Of a stretch of 64,000 bases of DNA, positions 43,901 to 54,904 are shown one piece after another (the first letter of the stretch is position 1; every line of letters starts with the position of its first letter). This DNA is from Chondrus crispus (taxonomy: Eukaryota > Rhodophyta > Florideophyceae > Gigartinales > Gigartinaceae): positions 248,001-312,000 of the forward strand of contig NW_005179080.1 of assembly GCF_000350225.1 (NCBI RefSeq), read 5' to 3'. Made by a program: the position numbers and the translations under genes. A model generated the notes under the pieces. It did not search any database and was not told the origin of the DNA. It was given only the letters and a program-made list of their open reading frames with translations.

Positions 43901-46341
43901 CACACCGATCGAGGTGGTGAGTATCTGTCCACGGAGTTTAAGTCTTTTCTGATTGCAAATGGTACTCAGCATCAAATGACGACCGCGTACGCACCGGAGC
44001 AAAATGGCGTCGCCGAGCGACTGAACAGAACTTTGGTAAACTGGGTGCGCTCCATGCTAGCGCACAAGAAAGTTACAAAGGGGTTCTGGGCAGAAGCACT
44101 TGCCAATGCAGTGTACGTTCGAAATCGAGTCACGTCACGTGCCATTCCCCCCAAGATGACCCCCCACCACTTATGGATGAAATCTGTGCCAAATGTTGGT
44201 CATTTGCGTGTTTTCGGTTCAAAGTGTTGGTATACATTACCAAAACACAACATCCAGAAACTTGACGCCCGTGCAAAGGAGGCAATGTTTCTGGGGTATG
44301 CTGAAAATACGAAAGCTTACAAGTTGTGGGATGGTGATTTGCACAAAGTGATCGTATCCAGAGATGTTACTGTTGACGAGTCCACGGGAGGCAAATCTGG
44401 TGAACCGATGGATACAAACGAGGAGGCTACAACTGATGATGACACAATCAATTTGAACATCGATGAAGAAGTTGCAGAAAATGATGCAGTGGCATCAGAA
44501 GCATCATCGCCGGATGAAAAACAAGACTCTGATGAATCCTCCAACTCCTCTCCAACTCCAGGGGAGGACAAAACCACTGAAACAGTTGACCAACACGTAG
44601 TTGAGGAAGAAACGATTGATCCGCCAACTAATCTCCGTCGGTCCACTCGCGTTCGCAAAACGCCTGGGGCGTGGTGGGCAGCAGCTTTGGTGACTGCTGG
44701 ACTCCTTAGCCACGCCCATGTGATAACGGAAATTCCAAACTCGTACAAGCAAGCTATGGATTCTCCAAAGCTATGGATTCTCCAAAAGCTCGCTTCTGGC
44801 AGAAGGGCATCGACAAAGAACTTGCTTCACAACACAAAAACAAAACATGGACGCTTGTTCCTAGATCTCAAGCATCAAACGTCCTGACGTCCAGGTGGGT
44901 TTTCGGAGTGAAGCAACTTCCTGACGAGTCCGGAAAATTGGTCGAAACTGCAAAGGGACGTCTTGTGGCACGAGGCTTTCAACAAGTAGAAGGCATCGAT
45001 TACACTGAAACTTTCGCCCCTGTCATCAAGTTCACAACTATCCGTCTGCTGCTGGCACTGGTTGCGCACTTTGACCTTGAGCTGCATCAGATGGACGTGG
45101 TGACTGCCTTCCTCAACGGTGACCTTCACGAAGAAATCTACATGGAGCAACCTGAAGGATGCATCGACAAAGTTAAACCGGATTCGGTGTGTAAACTTCT
45201 GAAAGCAATCTATGGTCTTAAGCAAGCCCATCGCCAATGGCATAGTAAGATCGATGAGTTTCTGATCACTGAACTTGGTTTCAACACTACACGCAGCGAC
45301 CCATGTCTTTACATTCGACGTCAAGGCAATGTCATCATGATTATCGCGTTGTACGTGGACGATCTGCTGCTAGCTGGAAGTGACTTGGAGGCCATATTAT
45401 GGATGAAAAATGAACTCAACAAACGATTCGATATGAAAGACCTTGGCGAAGCGAAGACTTGTATTGGTCTAGAGATCGACCGTATACGTTCTAAACACGT
45501 CCTGACCGTCACGCAGTCGAAGTATGCCCAAGCAGTACTGAAACGGTTCAAAATGTCGGCATGCAATCCTTGCGTTACTCCGATGGAGCAGTCTCGACAT
45601 GTCACAATGCAAGTGGCCGAAACTGGCACTGATGACAACCCATGCTTTGAACCATATCGTCAGGCCATTGGATGTCTAATGTTCCTAATGGTTCGGACCC
45701 GCCCCGATATTGCGTTTGCCATTGGAAAGTTATCTCAACACTGTGCCGACCCTCACGATTTGCATTGGACAGGTGTGAAACGTGTTTTGAGATACTTGCG
45801 TGGGTCCAAGCATCTTGGAATAGTGTTTGGTAAAGATGATCTTGGTACGGAACTTCATGGGTATAGCGACGCAGATTGGGGTGGATGCCTTGAATCACGG
45901 AAATCAACGAGTGGGTACGTGTTCAAGCTTTGTGATGGGCCTATCAGTTGGGCTTCCCGGAAACAAACAGTAGTTGCAAAGTCCACTTGTGAGGCAGAAT
46001 ACATCGCACTCAGTGAAGCATGCAAAGAGGCTGCGTGGCTTCGACGCTTCCATGCCGATGTACTTGGTGCGAATTCGGATCCAACAATTGGCGTTGGATG
46101 TGACAACGCTGGTACGATTGCGTTTGCTCAGAACGAATCTACAAATCGTCGGAACAAGCACATTGATATTACGTATCATTTTGTTCGAGATGCCGTGCAG
46201 CGAAAACTGGTCACATTGTACCATTGTCCGACAACAGAAATGCCAGCCGTTATGCTGACCAAACCACTTGGTCGCGTGCTGTTTGAAAATTTCGTGGGCA
46301 TGGTTGGGCTTTCTGAGTGCAAAGCTGCCCAAAGCATGTGA
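40950..46341 (+). pseudogene. Copia-A gag-pol polyprotein, interrupted (A2)
   Basis: Starts at ATG 40950 (MEDQGGGGS). Gag, zinc knuckle and protease (VDSACTAH) are intact to 42,516 in the integrase region, where the inverted solo LTR and a duplicated CATTA (42,512-42,516 / 43,768-43,772) interrupt it. It resumes with the integrase core. A 17-nt tandem duplication (44,752-44,768 repeated at 44,769-44,785) then shifts the frame between integrase and RT. RT (YVDDLLLAGS) and RNase H are open to the stop at 46,339-46,341. Two lesions in total were noticed. Confidence 0.9.
42517..43767 (-). mobile_element. Copia-A solo LTR, inverted (1,251 bp) with 5 bp target duplication
   Basis: On plus it starts TAATGGTAGG and ends TTTTCAATA, flanked by CATTA on both sides (42,512-42,516 and 43,768-43,772). 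In its own sense the LTR is TATTG...CCATTA, which fixes the family's unusual TA...TA ends. It is a subtype I LTR inserted into A2 pol. Confidence 0.95.
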
Positions 46342-46352
46342 TCGAGGGGAGG

Positions 46353-47603
46353 TATTGAAAATGTGCGAGCACATGCTGTTATCTGGAAAGTGCAAAATCG
46401 AGCGACACGTGTACATGACTCGACGGTCCGGACCCTTACCCCATATCACCACATGACACGTGTAAGGTCTCAAATTTTGGGGTTCTGGGGACGAAAGTGG
46501 ACTTTTGGAGGGTTATGCAAATTTGCATAAATGCCGAAAATTTGCATTTGGTCCAAACTGTTATAGGGCTACACAGGCAATACTGCAAATCTATTGGGTG
46601 TCGGTTCGAATGCTGCAATTCTATTGGTCTGTTATTTTCCACTTATATGCAGTCATGCTGGTGATATATCTTGAATGATCAGTATACGGTTGAATTACAT
46701 TATTTCGGGGGTTTCAAGTTGTTCACCATGGTGGTAATGGGTAATTACGTGTGGCCTTGGTGCTGGACACTTGTGTGCGGTGTACACATGTACACATCGC
46801 CAGGTTGCTGCGTGTATGTACACTTGTACACGTCGCCTACATACGGTCCGGCGCGTGTCCGAGCACAGTACATGTGAATTAAAAGTACAACAAGTATTTC
46901 TCGCAAGAGACATGTACTTACGTGAGTATTCAGTGTACGCGTCACGCTGTATGCGACCCTTGCATCAGCATGCGCCGTTGTACTACACTCTCGTCAGCAT
47001 GCGACGTTGTACTGTGCTCTCATTATGGTGCGCCGTTGGATGCAAGTTGATGACAGTACTGGTGTGATTCACATTGGATATCACGTGAGATGTGTAGAAA
47101 GTCTGGATGCACATTGTTGCTATTCGTGATAGTTGTCTGGCAGTGTGTACCGAAATTAGTAAGGTACGAAACAAGGGCATGTATAGGGACTGAGATATGA
47201 CAGGACTTTGCGTTGCTGGAAATAGAGAGATGCCAAGTTGTTCATTATGCAAGAATATATTCTGTCATGTCTGGATGCAGATTAGTAAGGTGTGAAACGA
47301 TTGCATGCATAAGGCCATGGTTTACAGTCACTCGAAATGTGTAGAAACTGTTGTGCACTGATAGTCAATAGTCAATTCGTAAGGTGGAAATAGAACAGTG
47401 TGGACGGGCCAGAAGAGGACCACGCTTGGTAGCGCATATGGTGAGTACGGTTTACCAGGTGCCAAAGTAATGGGATAGTGTAACACTCAAAGTGTATAAG
47501 TATCGCCGAAAGACGGCTCCAAGTAAACCTTGGTACCAACTCCTTCACTCACACACATCAACCTGCCCTCCTTCTTTCCCTTGCCCCTCCGAACCTACCA
47601 TTA
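46353..47603 (+). repeat. Copia-A 3' LTR of A2 (subtype I, 1,251 bp)
   Basis: Begins TATTGAAAATG after GAGGGGAGG and ends CCATTA. The right flank CTCTG is Gypsy-D sequence. Confidence 0.9.
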
Positions 47604-48288
47604 CTCTGACAGCACGAAGCGTCGGGGGTCTACCTGCACCGACCCGGCCAGGAGCGCTCCCATACGATCGACGTAGATGACCTCCGCCACGCAGTACGCG
47701 AATGTACGGTCGCTCGGCAGCTCGTCCGGGAGCTGGAAGCCGACCCCGCCGCCTTCGGCCATTAAGCGGTGAAGGGCCGAAGACGCTTCTTCGAGGCCGC
47801 CCGTCTCGTACACCTTAAACATGCGGGCGAGATCGGGTCGAAGCCACCGGCACGAGATCACCTCCGCCACGGTGATCCCGGAACGGCCCCGGCGTGACCA
47901 AGAGTACTGCAGCTCGTCGACAGAGATCAGTGGGGCATCGGAAGACGAAACCCCGAACCACTGCGTGGCTGAGGCCACCTCCCCCTCCCGACCGGAGGAA
48001 GAGGGGTGAGGTACGGAGGTACGACGGCCGAAGGATGCACCGTCGGGAACACGAGCCGCCCCCACCGCCGCGGGGGCGGCAGAGCCGCGCGCGACGCCCG
48101 GATGCGCAACGGGAAGGACGACGGCCGCTAGGGTCGGTTGGGCAGCCGGACGGAATGCGATGACCGGTTTGGGTGGCCCCAGGGGAGGAGCCACCAGCTT
48201 TACGGAGACGGTCGTGGAGCGGGAACGGGACTTCTTGAAAGCCGGAGGAGCCGGCGGGGTCGGACGGGTCAGAGCGATGTCGTCCCCT
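47604..48288 (-). pseudogene. Gypsy-D fragment: homologue of the Gypsy-C opposite-strand gene
   Basis: An open minus-strand frame runs through the whole 685 bp between the A2 and A3 LTRs, with no start or stop of its own. It aligns co-linearly with Gypsy-C residues ~37-260: DIALTRPTPPAPPAF / DVTLPSSPPSGF, WFGVSSSDAP / LFGVAADQPAP, LRPDLARMFKVYETGGLEEAS / LRPDLARVRKISDTGLVEQAS and DRTFAYCVAEVIYVDR / DRTFVYSIAEVEYVDR. Identity looks about 50% in the globular part and low in the Pro-rich part. It is cut off at both sides by Copia-A LTRs, so it represents an older, different Gypsy family that carried the same gene. Confidence 0.8.
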
Positions 48289-49551
48289 TATTGAAAATGT
48301 GCGACCACATGCTGTTATCTGAAAAGGTCAAAATCGAGTGACACGTGTACATGACTGCACGGTCCGGGCGCTCTTACCCATATCACGACATGACACGTGT
48401 AAAATCCCAGATTTTGGGGTTCCGGGGACGAAAGTGGCCCCTCGGAGGGTCATGCAAATTTGCATAGTTTTGCCAAGTGGAACCTTGGCCCGTAGCACTA
48501 TAGACTACACAGGAAATACTGCAATTCTATTGGCCCTCAGGTCTAATGCTGCAAATCTATTGGTCGGGCTTTGTCCACGTGTGCGTCATTGGCCTTGTGA
48601 TGTACTTTAAATGGCCTGTATATGCCATAATTACGCTGTTTTGGGGGTTTCAAGTGGTTTGCCATGGTTGTAATGGGTAATTGCATGGGGCCCTCGGGCG
48701 GGACACATGTATGCCGTGTACACATGTACACGTCGCCAGGTGAATTCGTGTACGTACACATGTACACGCATCCAGGTGTATGCACATGAGGGTTTACAGT
48801 TTTACAGTGTCAGACTGTTTGCGATCCTGCGCGTGTCCGAGTACAGTACATGTGAATCAAAAGTACAACAAGTACTTCTCGCGAGAGGAATACAGTTGTG
48901 CGATTATTCTGTGTACGCGTCACGCTGTATGCGAGTCTTGCGTGAGCACGCGCCGTTGCACTGTGCTCTCGTCATGGTGCGCCGTTGGATGCAAGTTCAT
49001 GACAGTACTCGTGTGATTTACATGTATTCTCATGTGAGTTGTGTAGAAAGTCTGGATGCACATTGTTATAACTTGCCATAATTATCTGACAGTGCTTGGC
49101 GAAATTAGTAAGGTGAGAAACAAGGATACGTATGGCGATTGTGATATGAAAGACGTTTGCGTTGTTGGAAATAGACAAGTGCCAAGTTGTTCGTTGCACA
49201 ACAATGAAGTCTGGCATGACTGGATGCAGATTAGTAAGGTGTGAAACAGTTCCATGCATAGGGCCATGGTGTACAGTCATTTGGAATGTGTAGAAATAGT
49301 TGTGAGCAAATAGTTACGAATCGATTCGTAAGGTGGAAATCGAACAGTATGGTCGGGCCACAAGAGGACCGCGCTTGGTCGCGCATAGTAGAGTACGGTT
49401 TACGAGGTGCCAAAGTAATGGGATAGTGTAACACTCAAAGTGTATAAGTATAGCCGAAAGACGGCTCCAAGTAAACCTCGGCACCAACTCCTTCACTCAC
49501 ACACATCAACCTGCCCTCCTTCTTTCCCTTGCCCCTCCGAACCTACCATTA
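48289..49551 (+). repeat. Copia-A 5' LTR of A3 (subtype II/I hybrid, 1,263 bp)
   Basis: Begins TATTGAAAATG and ends CCATTA. Subtype II until about 49,390, then identical to the A3 3' LTR. TATA box (TATAAG) at 49,443-49,448. Confidence 0.9.
49443..49448 (+). promoter_or_regulatory. TATA box of the A3 5' LTR
   Basis: TATAAG in GTGTATAAGTAT, about 103 nt before the LTR end. The same motif is at the same distance in the Copia-B LTR (57,763-57,768), followed by a similar AAGTAAA...CTTCA segment that probably starts the transcript. Confidence 0.55.
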
Positions 49552-49566
49552 GGTTATGGGCCCAGT
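49552..49566 (+). other. Primer-binding site of A3
   Basis: GGTTATGGGCCCAGT directly after the LTR; complementary to CTGGGCCCATAACC in the anticodon arm of eukaryotic initiator tRNA-Met, as in Drosophila copia and yeast Ty5. Confidence 0.78.
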
Positions 49567-49910
49567 CCCTCGCTGTCGTTTCACTGTATGAGTCTGTCGT
49601 TCTCGTTCCGTTGTTTCTGCCGTCGTTGTCGCTGTCGTTTTCGCTGCCGTTTCTCGTCGTTCTTTCCGCTGGTCTTCTCGCTGTCGTTGTCGCTCTCGTT
49701 CTTGCCGTCGTTCTTGGTTTTGGTTTTCGCTGCTGCTGTCGTTCTTGCTCTATTGTGTGAATTGGTTTTGGTCATCGCCCCCGCTGTCTTCGTTTTCTTC
49801 GTTCTTGGTTTGGCTTTCGTTCTTGCTGTGGTTCTTGCTGCTGTCTCTGTCTTTGGTCTTCGTCTTCGTTTCCGCTCCCGCTATCGCCGTCGTCGTCAAT
49901 CTCGCATTTG
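49567..49910 (+). repeat. Pyrimidine-rich CTGTCGTT/GTTCTTG tract in the Copia-A leader
   Basis: Imperfect repeats of CTGTCGTT, CTCGTT and GTTCTTG follow the primer-binding site. Open frames on both strands here (Arg/Cys/Leu-rich on plus, Glu/Lys/Thr-rich on minus) are by-products of the repeat. Equivalent tracts are at 19,545-19,860 (A1), 39,797-40,075 (A2), and in Copia-B at 17,090-17,330 and 57,935-58,165. Confidence 0.65.
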
Positions 49911-50088
49911 GTTTTTCTTCGTTCTCTCATGCAAAGTAAGTTTTGAGTTTCTTTCCATTTCCTACACATCTAAGTGATTGTCTTTGCACGTTTTGGTGGT
50001 TCTTAAGAGCAATAATTCCAAAATCTGTTACTGACGATTATCTTCATATTCCTTATTGTGAATACCTGTTTTTACGGGGTTGTGTTAG

Positions 50089-50602
50089 ATCTGGAATTAG
50101 TACCGGTGCGCTCTGCGCCTGGGAAAAGCTGGTCACCGGTCGAACGGTTCGGACATCGGAGGTCGTATCCGTTGAGGTGCTTGAGCCTGAGGATCAACCT
50201 TCGCCTCGGCTCGCGCTTCCGGGTCCCTCCTCGAGCAGCGCACCTTATAGGATTCCTCGTATTCCGCGCTCTGTTCCCGCACCAATAAAGAGAACTACGC
50301 ATCGACTTTCTGCTCGGAAAGCGGCTGTTCTCGCGGATAAAGAGTTTAAGCGTGAGCGCAAGAGGAATCGTAAGGTGTGCCCGCGGTATAAGCGGTATTG
50401 TAAAGTGTGCGGCGTTAGTGGCAATAGTGCGAAGGCCTTTTACGACCACATTCAGTCTAGGTCTCATCGCATTCAAGTTGCCAACGCTAAGGAGACTCCG
50501 CGTTGTATCCCTTGCAATCGCGTCTTTGAGTCTCACGGGCACCTCAAGTGCCACGAGAACGGTGCTGCACACTTAAAGGTAGTTTGTGAACAGAATAGTT
50601 AG
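50089..50602 (+). CDS. Copia-A leader ORF: two U1/JAZ-type zinc fingers (A3)
   Basis: The fingers and the basic linker are as in A1 and A2 (all ligands kept). Near 50,123-50,129, however, A3 reads GGGAAAAGCTGG where the others read GGGAAC(T/C)TGG, a net +2 nt that moves the first ~15 codons out of frame. With the A1/A2 splice model (ATG CAA A at 49,929-49,935, donor GTAAGT at 49,936, acceptor ending 50,088) A3 would not reach the fingers. A different start or splice could; the finger frame is open back to at least 49,943. So this copy may have lost the protein while keeping gag-pol. Confidence 0.5.
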
Positions 50603-50684
50603 GGATTTCATCCAAATAAATTCACACATCTGTTCGCAAATTTCTCCTAGTGCAACTTCATAGTAATCATATCGAACTTCTTAG

Positions 50685-50734
50685 ACGGGTGGGCTTGCCA
50701 TTGTGTTGACTATCGGTTGACGGCTTGGGATCCC
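50685..50734 (+). promoter_or_regulatory. Conserved ~50-nt block upstream of gag (A3)
   Basis: Between ACGGGTGGGCTTGCC and GGCTTGGGATCCCC, 40 nt before ATG 50775; one base differs from A2. Confidence 0.6.
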
Positions 50735-50774
50735 CGAACGGATTTTCGAATACTTGAAGTTTATTTGCACTAAA

Positions 50775-53700
50775 ATGGAAGATCAAGGAGGAGGAGGATC
50801 CATCAGAATCGACAAACTGACGGACTCCAACTTCTACGTGTGGAAGCAGAAAATACAACTTCTGCTTGCTCTACGTGATGTTGACCAATACATCGTTGAG
50901 GGAAGAGTTCCAAGTGAGGAACGCGCGGAAGAGCGTAAGAAGTGGATTAGAGGTGACAGTAAAGCTAAAGCACTGATTGGTCTCTCCCTATCAGATGAGC
51001 ATCTTGAGCATGTACGTGATGTTGATTCCGCTCATGAGATGTGGGAAGCTATTGTTAACGTGTTTGAGAGGCACACTTTGCTGAACAAACTAGCTGCACG
51101 TCGTGAGTTCTACACTGTGAAGATGCTTTCCGGTGAAAAGGTGCTTGCATACATCAATCGTGTCAAGCAGCTGGCAGCCATCCTCAAGTCAATGAGCGTA
51201 AACATCGATGACAAGGAGATGGCCATGGCAGTGCTCAACGGTCTGCCTGCCCGTTTCGAGGCTCTCATCGTTGCACTTGATGCTCTCGGTAATGAGGAAA
51301 AGATATTCAGTTTGGACTTTGTGAAAAGTCGTCTGCTGCAGGAAGAGCAACGAGCAAACATGAAGTCTAGCTCCTCACAGACATCGGCTCTGGTTAATCG
51401 TGCCCCGAACAATCGGGACATAAACGATTACAAATGCACGAACTGCGGTCATACAGGCCATACGGCAACCCGCTGCTGGGGAAAGGATTTGAATGGGCGT
51501 CGCCCGGCTCCTCCTACCGGATATAAACCGCGTATGTCTCAGCGGAAACAATCTGCATTTGTCACACAGAAACCTGATCCCGACATGGTTGTAAACAGCG
51601 TCGACTTCACATGCCTGATGTCGAAAGCTTCGCACACGAACGATATGGAGATGTTGCCTTCGTGGCTCGTAGATTCAGCTTGTACAGCTCATATTACATA
51701 TGACCGATCTTTGTTTGCAACGTATGAGCCACTTGAATCCGCCTCTGTTCAGATGGGAACCAAGGCTAGTGCAAAGGTTGCGGGCCGTGGTGACGTTCAC
51801 TTGAAGTTAAATGTGAATGGCCGCATCGAACCGTGCAAGTTGACGGATGTATTGCACGTTCCGGACTTTGCGTTCTCTCTACTCTCTGTCAGTCGAATGA
51901 CTGAACTTGGACTAAAAGTTGGGTTCGAAAATGGAAAATGCATGATCAGACGAGGCTCAACTGTAGTGGCGACTGCGACATTGGTTGGAGAACTTTACGT
52001 TCTCGACATCGTCAGTGACATCGGATCTGCACATGCTGCCACCCTGCAAACGTGGCATGAGCGATTTGCACATGTGCATTCTCAAGGTATTGCTTCGATG
52101 ATTCGTGACAATGTGGTAAGTGGAGTCAAACTACTTGGTAATGAGGCTAACAAAATCAACAATACTAACAATGATTGCATCTCTGAAAAATGTTCTGCGT
52201 GCGTCTACGGCAAAGCCACTCGATCTGTGATCCCAAAAGAGCGGTCCTCGAGGCGGGCATACTTCTGTCTAGACTTAGTTCACTCTGATGTTTGTGGCCC
52301 CTTAGAGGTGCAGTCCATTGGTGGTGCCAAGTACTTCATTACCTTCATAGATGATCACTCAAACTGGTCAGTAGTGTACCCTATGCATCATAAATCAGAA
52401 GCATTTGAACGATACAAAATGTTTGCACAACTTGCTCAGACTCACACTGGTCGCAAGATCAAAGTGCTTCGCACGGATCGAGGTGGTGAGTATCTGTCCA
52501 CGGATTTTAAGTCTTTTCTGATTGCAAATGGTACTCAGCATCAAATGACGACCGCGTACACACCGGAGCAAAATGGCGTCGCCGAACGACTGAACAGAAC
52601 TTTGGTAAACTTGGTGCGCTCCATGCTAGCGCACAAGAAAGTTACAAAGGGGTTCTGGGCAGAAGCACTTGCCAATGCAGTGTACGTTCGAAATCGAGTC
52701 ACGTCACGTGCCATTCCCCCCAAGATGACCCCATACCACTTATGGATGAAATCTGTGCCAAATGTTGGTCATTTGCGTGTTTTCGGTTCAAAGTGTTGGT
52801 ATACATTACCAAAACACAACATCCAGAAACTTGACGCCCGTGCAAAGGAGGCAATGTTTCTGGGGTATGCTGAAAATACGAAAGCTTACAAGTTGTGGGA
52901 TGGTGATTTGCACAAAGTGATCGTATCCAGAGATGTTACTTTTGACGAGTCCACAGGTGGTAAATCTGGTGAACCGATGGACACAAACGACGAGGCTTCA
53001 ACTGATGATGACACAATCAACTTGAACATCGATGAGGAAGTTGCAGAAAATGATGCAGTGGCATCAGAAGCATCATCGCCGGATGAACAACAAGACTCTG
53101 ATGAATCCTCCAACTCCTCCCCAACTTCAGGGGAGGACGAAACCACCGAAACAGTTGACCAACACGTAGTTGAGGAAGAAACGATTGATCCGCCAACTAA
53201 TCTCCGTCGGTCCACTCGCGTTCGCAAAACGCCTGGGGCGTGGTGGGCAGCAGCTTTGGTGACTGCTGGACTCCTTAGCCACGCCCATGTGATAACAGAA
53301 ATTCCAAACTCGTACAAGGAAGCTATGGATTCTCCAAAAGCTCGCTTCTGGCAGAAGGGCATCGACAAAGAACTTGCTTCACAACACAAAAACAAAACAT
53401 GGACACTTGTTCCAAGATCTCGAGCATCGAACATCCTGACGTCCAGGTGGGTTTTCGGAGTGAAGCAACTTCCTGACGAGTCCGGAAAATTGGTCGAAAC
53501 TGCAAAGGGACGTCTTGTGGCACGAGGCTTTCAACAAGTAGAAGGCATCGATTACACTGAAACTTTCGCCCCTGTCATCAAGTTCACAACTATCCGTCTG
53601 CTGCTGGCACTGGTTGCGCACTTTGACCTTGAGCTGCATCAGATGGACGTGGTGACTGCCTTCCTCAACGGTGAACTTCACGAAGAAATCTACATGGAGC

Positions 53701-54893
53701 AACCTGAAGGATGCATCGACCAAGTCAAACCTGATTCGGTGTGTAAACTTTTGAAAGCAATCTATGGTCTTAAGCAAGCCCATCGCCAATGGCATAGTAA
53801 GATCGATGAGTTTCTGATCACTGAACTTGGTTTCAACACTACACGCAGCGACCCATGTCTTTACATTCGACGTCAAGGCAATGTCATCATGATTATCGCG
53901 TTGTACGTGGACGATCTGCTGCTAGCTGGAAGTGACTTGGAGGCCATATTATGGATGAAAAATGAACTCAACAAACGATTCGATATGAAAGACCTTGGCG
54001 AAGCGAAGACTTGTATTGGTCTAGAGATCGACCGTATACGTTCTAAACACGTCCTGACCGTCACGCAGTCGAAGTATGCCCAAGCAGTACTGAAACGGTT
54101 CAAAATGTTGGCATGCAATCCTTGCGTTACTCCGATGGAACAGTCTCGACATGTCACAATGCAAGTGGCCGAAACTGGCACTGATGACAACCCATGCTTT
54201 GAACCATACCGTCAGGCCATTGGATGTCTAATGTTCCTAATGGTCGGGACCCGCCCCGATATTGCGTTTGCCATTGGAAAGTTATCTCAACACTGTGCCG
54301 ACCCTCACGAGTCGCACTGGTCAGGTGTGAAACGTGTTTTGAGATACTTGCGTGGGTCCCAGCATCTTGGGATAGTGTTTGGTAAAGATGATCTTGGTAC
54401 GGAACTTCATGGGTATAGCGACGCAGATTGGGGTGGATGCCTTGAATCACGGAAATCAACGAGTGGGTACGTGTTCAAGCTTTGTGATGGGCCTATCAGT
54501 TGGGCTTCCCGGAAACAAACAGTAGTTGCAAAGTCTACTTGTGAGGCAGAATACATCGCACTCAGTGAAGCATGCAAAGAGGCTGCGTGGCTTCGACGCT
54601 TCCATGCTGATGTACTTGGTGCGAATTCGGATCCAACAATTCGCGTTGGATGTGACAACGCTGGTACGATTGCGTTTGCTCAGAACGAATCTACAAATCG
54701 TCGCAACAAGCACATTGATATTACGTATCATTTCGTTCGAGATGCGGTGCAGCGAAAACTGGTCACATTGTACCATTGTCCGACAACAGAAATGCCAGCC
54801 GATATGCTGACCAAACCACTTGGTCGCGTGCTGTTTGAAAAGTTCGTGGGCATGGTTGGGCTTTCCGAGTGCAAAGCTGCCCAAAACATGTGA
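50775..54893 (+). CDS. Copia-A Gag-Pol polyprotein, intact (A3)
   Basis: 1,372 aa from ATG 50775; a longer frame starts only with TTG. Order of domains: gag (1-215, UBN2/Copia type), zinc knuckle C221-x2-C224-x4-H229-x4-C234, protease with D300-S-A (Ala where Gly is usual), integrase zinc site H428/H433/C473/C476 and core D505, D568, E604 (D-x35-E), an acidic linker ~725-810, RT with D958 and YVDD (1044-1047), and RNase H with D1216, E1257/E1259 and D1294. This gene order (integrase before RT) defines Ty1/copia elements. A single frame means Gag and Pol are made as one product and cut by the protease. The polyprotein copies the element RNA and integrates the DNA. The stop codon overlaps the polypurine tract (TGATCGAGGGGAGG). 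Confidence 0.95.
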   Translation: MEDQGGGGSIRIDKLTDSNFYVWKQKIQLLLALRDVDQYIVEGRVPSEERAEERKKWIRGDSKAKALIGLSLSDEHLEHVRDVDSAHEMWEAIVNVFERHTLLNKLAARREFYTVKMLSGEKVLAYINRVKQLAAILKSMSVNIDDKEMAMAVLNGLPARFEALIVALDALGNEEKIFSLDFVKSRLLQEEQRANMKSSSSQTSALVNRAPNNRDINDYKCTNCGHTGHTATRCWGKDLNGRRPAPPTGYKPRMSQRKQSAFVTQKPDPDMVVNSVDFTCLMSKASHTNDMEMLPSWLVDSACTAHITYDRSLFATYEPLESASVQMGTKASAKVAGRGDVHLKLNVNGRIEPCKLTDVLHVPDFAFSLLSVSRMTELGLKVGFENGKCMIRRGSTVVATATLVGELYVLDIVSDIGSAHAATLQTWHERFAHVHSQGIASMIRDNVVSGVKLLGNEANKINNTNNDCISEKCSACVYGKATRSVIPKERSSRRAYFCLDLVHSDVCGPLEVQSIGGAKYFITFIDDHSNWSVVYPMHHKSEAFERYKMFAQLAQTHTGRKIKVLRTDRGGEYLSTDFKSFLIANGTQHQMTTAYTPEQNGVAERLNRTLVNLVRSMLAHKKVTKGFWAEALANAVYVRNRVTSRAIPPKMTPYHLWMKSVPNVGHLRVFGSKCWYTLPKHNIQKLDARAKEAMFLGYAENTKAYKLWDGDLHKVIVSRDVTFDESTGGKSGEPMDTNDEASTDDDTINLNIDEEVAENDAVASEASSPDEQQDSDESSNSSPTSGEDETTETVDQHVVEEETIDPPTNLRRSTRVRKTPGAWWAAALVTAGLLSHAHVITEIPNSYKEAMDSPKARFWQKGIDKELASQHKNKTWTLVPRSRASNILTSRWVFGVKQLPDESGKLVETAKGRLVARGFQQVEGIDYTETFAPVIKFTTIRLLLALVAHFDLELHQMDVVTAFLNGELHEEIYMEQPEGCIDQVKPDSVCKLLKAIYGLKQAHRQWHSKIDEFLITELGFNTTRSDPCLYIRRQGNVIMIIALYVDDLLLAGSDLEAILWMKNELNKRFDMKDLGEAKTCIGLEIDRIRSKHVLTVTQSKYAQAVLKRFKMLACNPCVTPMEQSRHVTMQVAETGTDDNPCFEPYRQAIGCLMFLMVGTRPDIAFAIGKLSQHCADPHESHWSGVKRVLRYLRGSQHLGIVFGKDDLGTELHGYSDADWGGCLESRKSTSGYVFKLCDGPISWASRKQTVVAKSTCEAEYIALSEACKEAAWLRRFHADVLGANSDPTIRVGCDNAGTIAFAQNESTNRRNKHIDITYHFVRDAVQRKLVTLYHCPTTEMPADMLTKPLGRVLFEKFVGMVGLSECKAAQNM

Positions 54894-54904
54894 TCGAGGG
54901 GAGG
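54894..54904 (+). other. Polypurine tract of A3
   Basis: TCGAGGGGAGG directly between the stop codon and the 3' LTR. The Copia-B version is CGAGGGGGAG. Confidence 0.7.

Larger units (their letters stand above)
39797..47603 (+). mobile_element. Copia-A copy A2, missing its 5' LTR, interrupted by an inverted solo LTR
   Basis: Begins inside the pyrimidine-rich leader where Gypsy-C ends. The 5' LTR, primer-binding site and ~60 nt of leader are gone. Zinc-finger ORF to 40,777, gag-pol pseudogene 40,950-46,341 split by an inverted Copia-A solo LTR, polypurine tract to 46,352, and 3' LTR 46,353-47,603. The right flank is the Gypsy-D fragment (CTCTG...). It cannot transpose alone. Confidence 0.9.
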
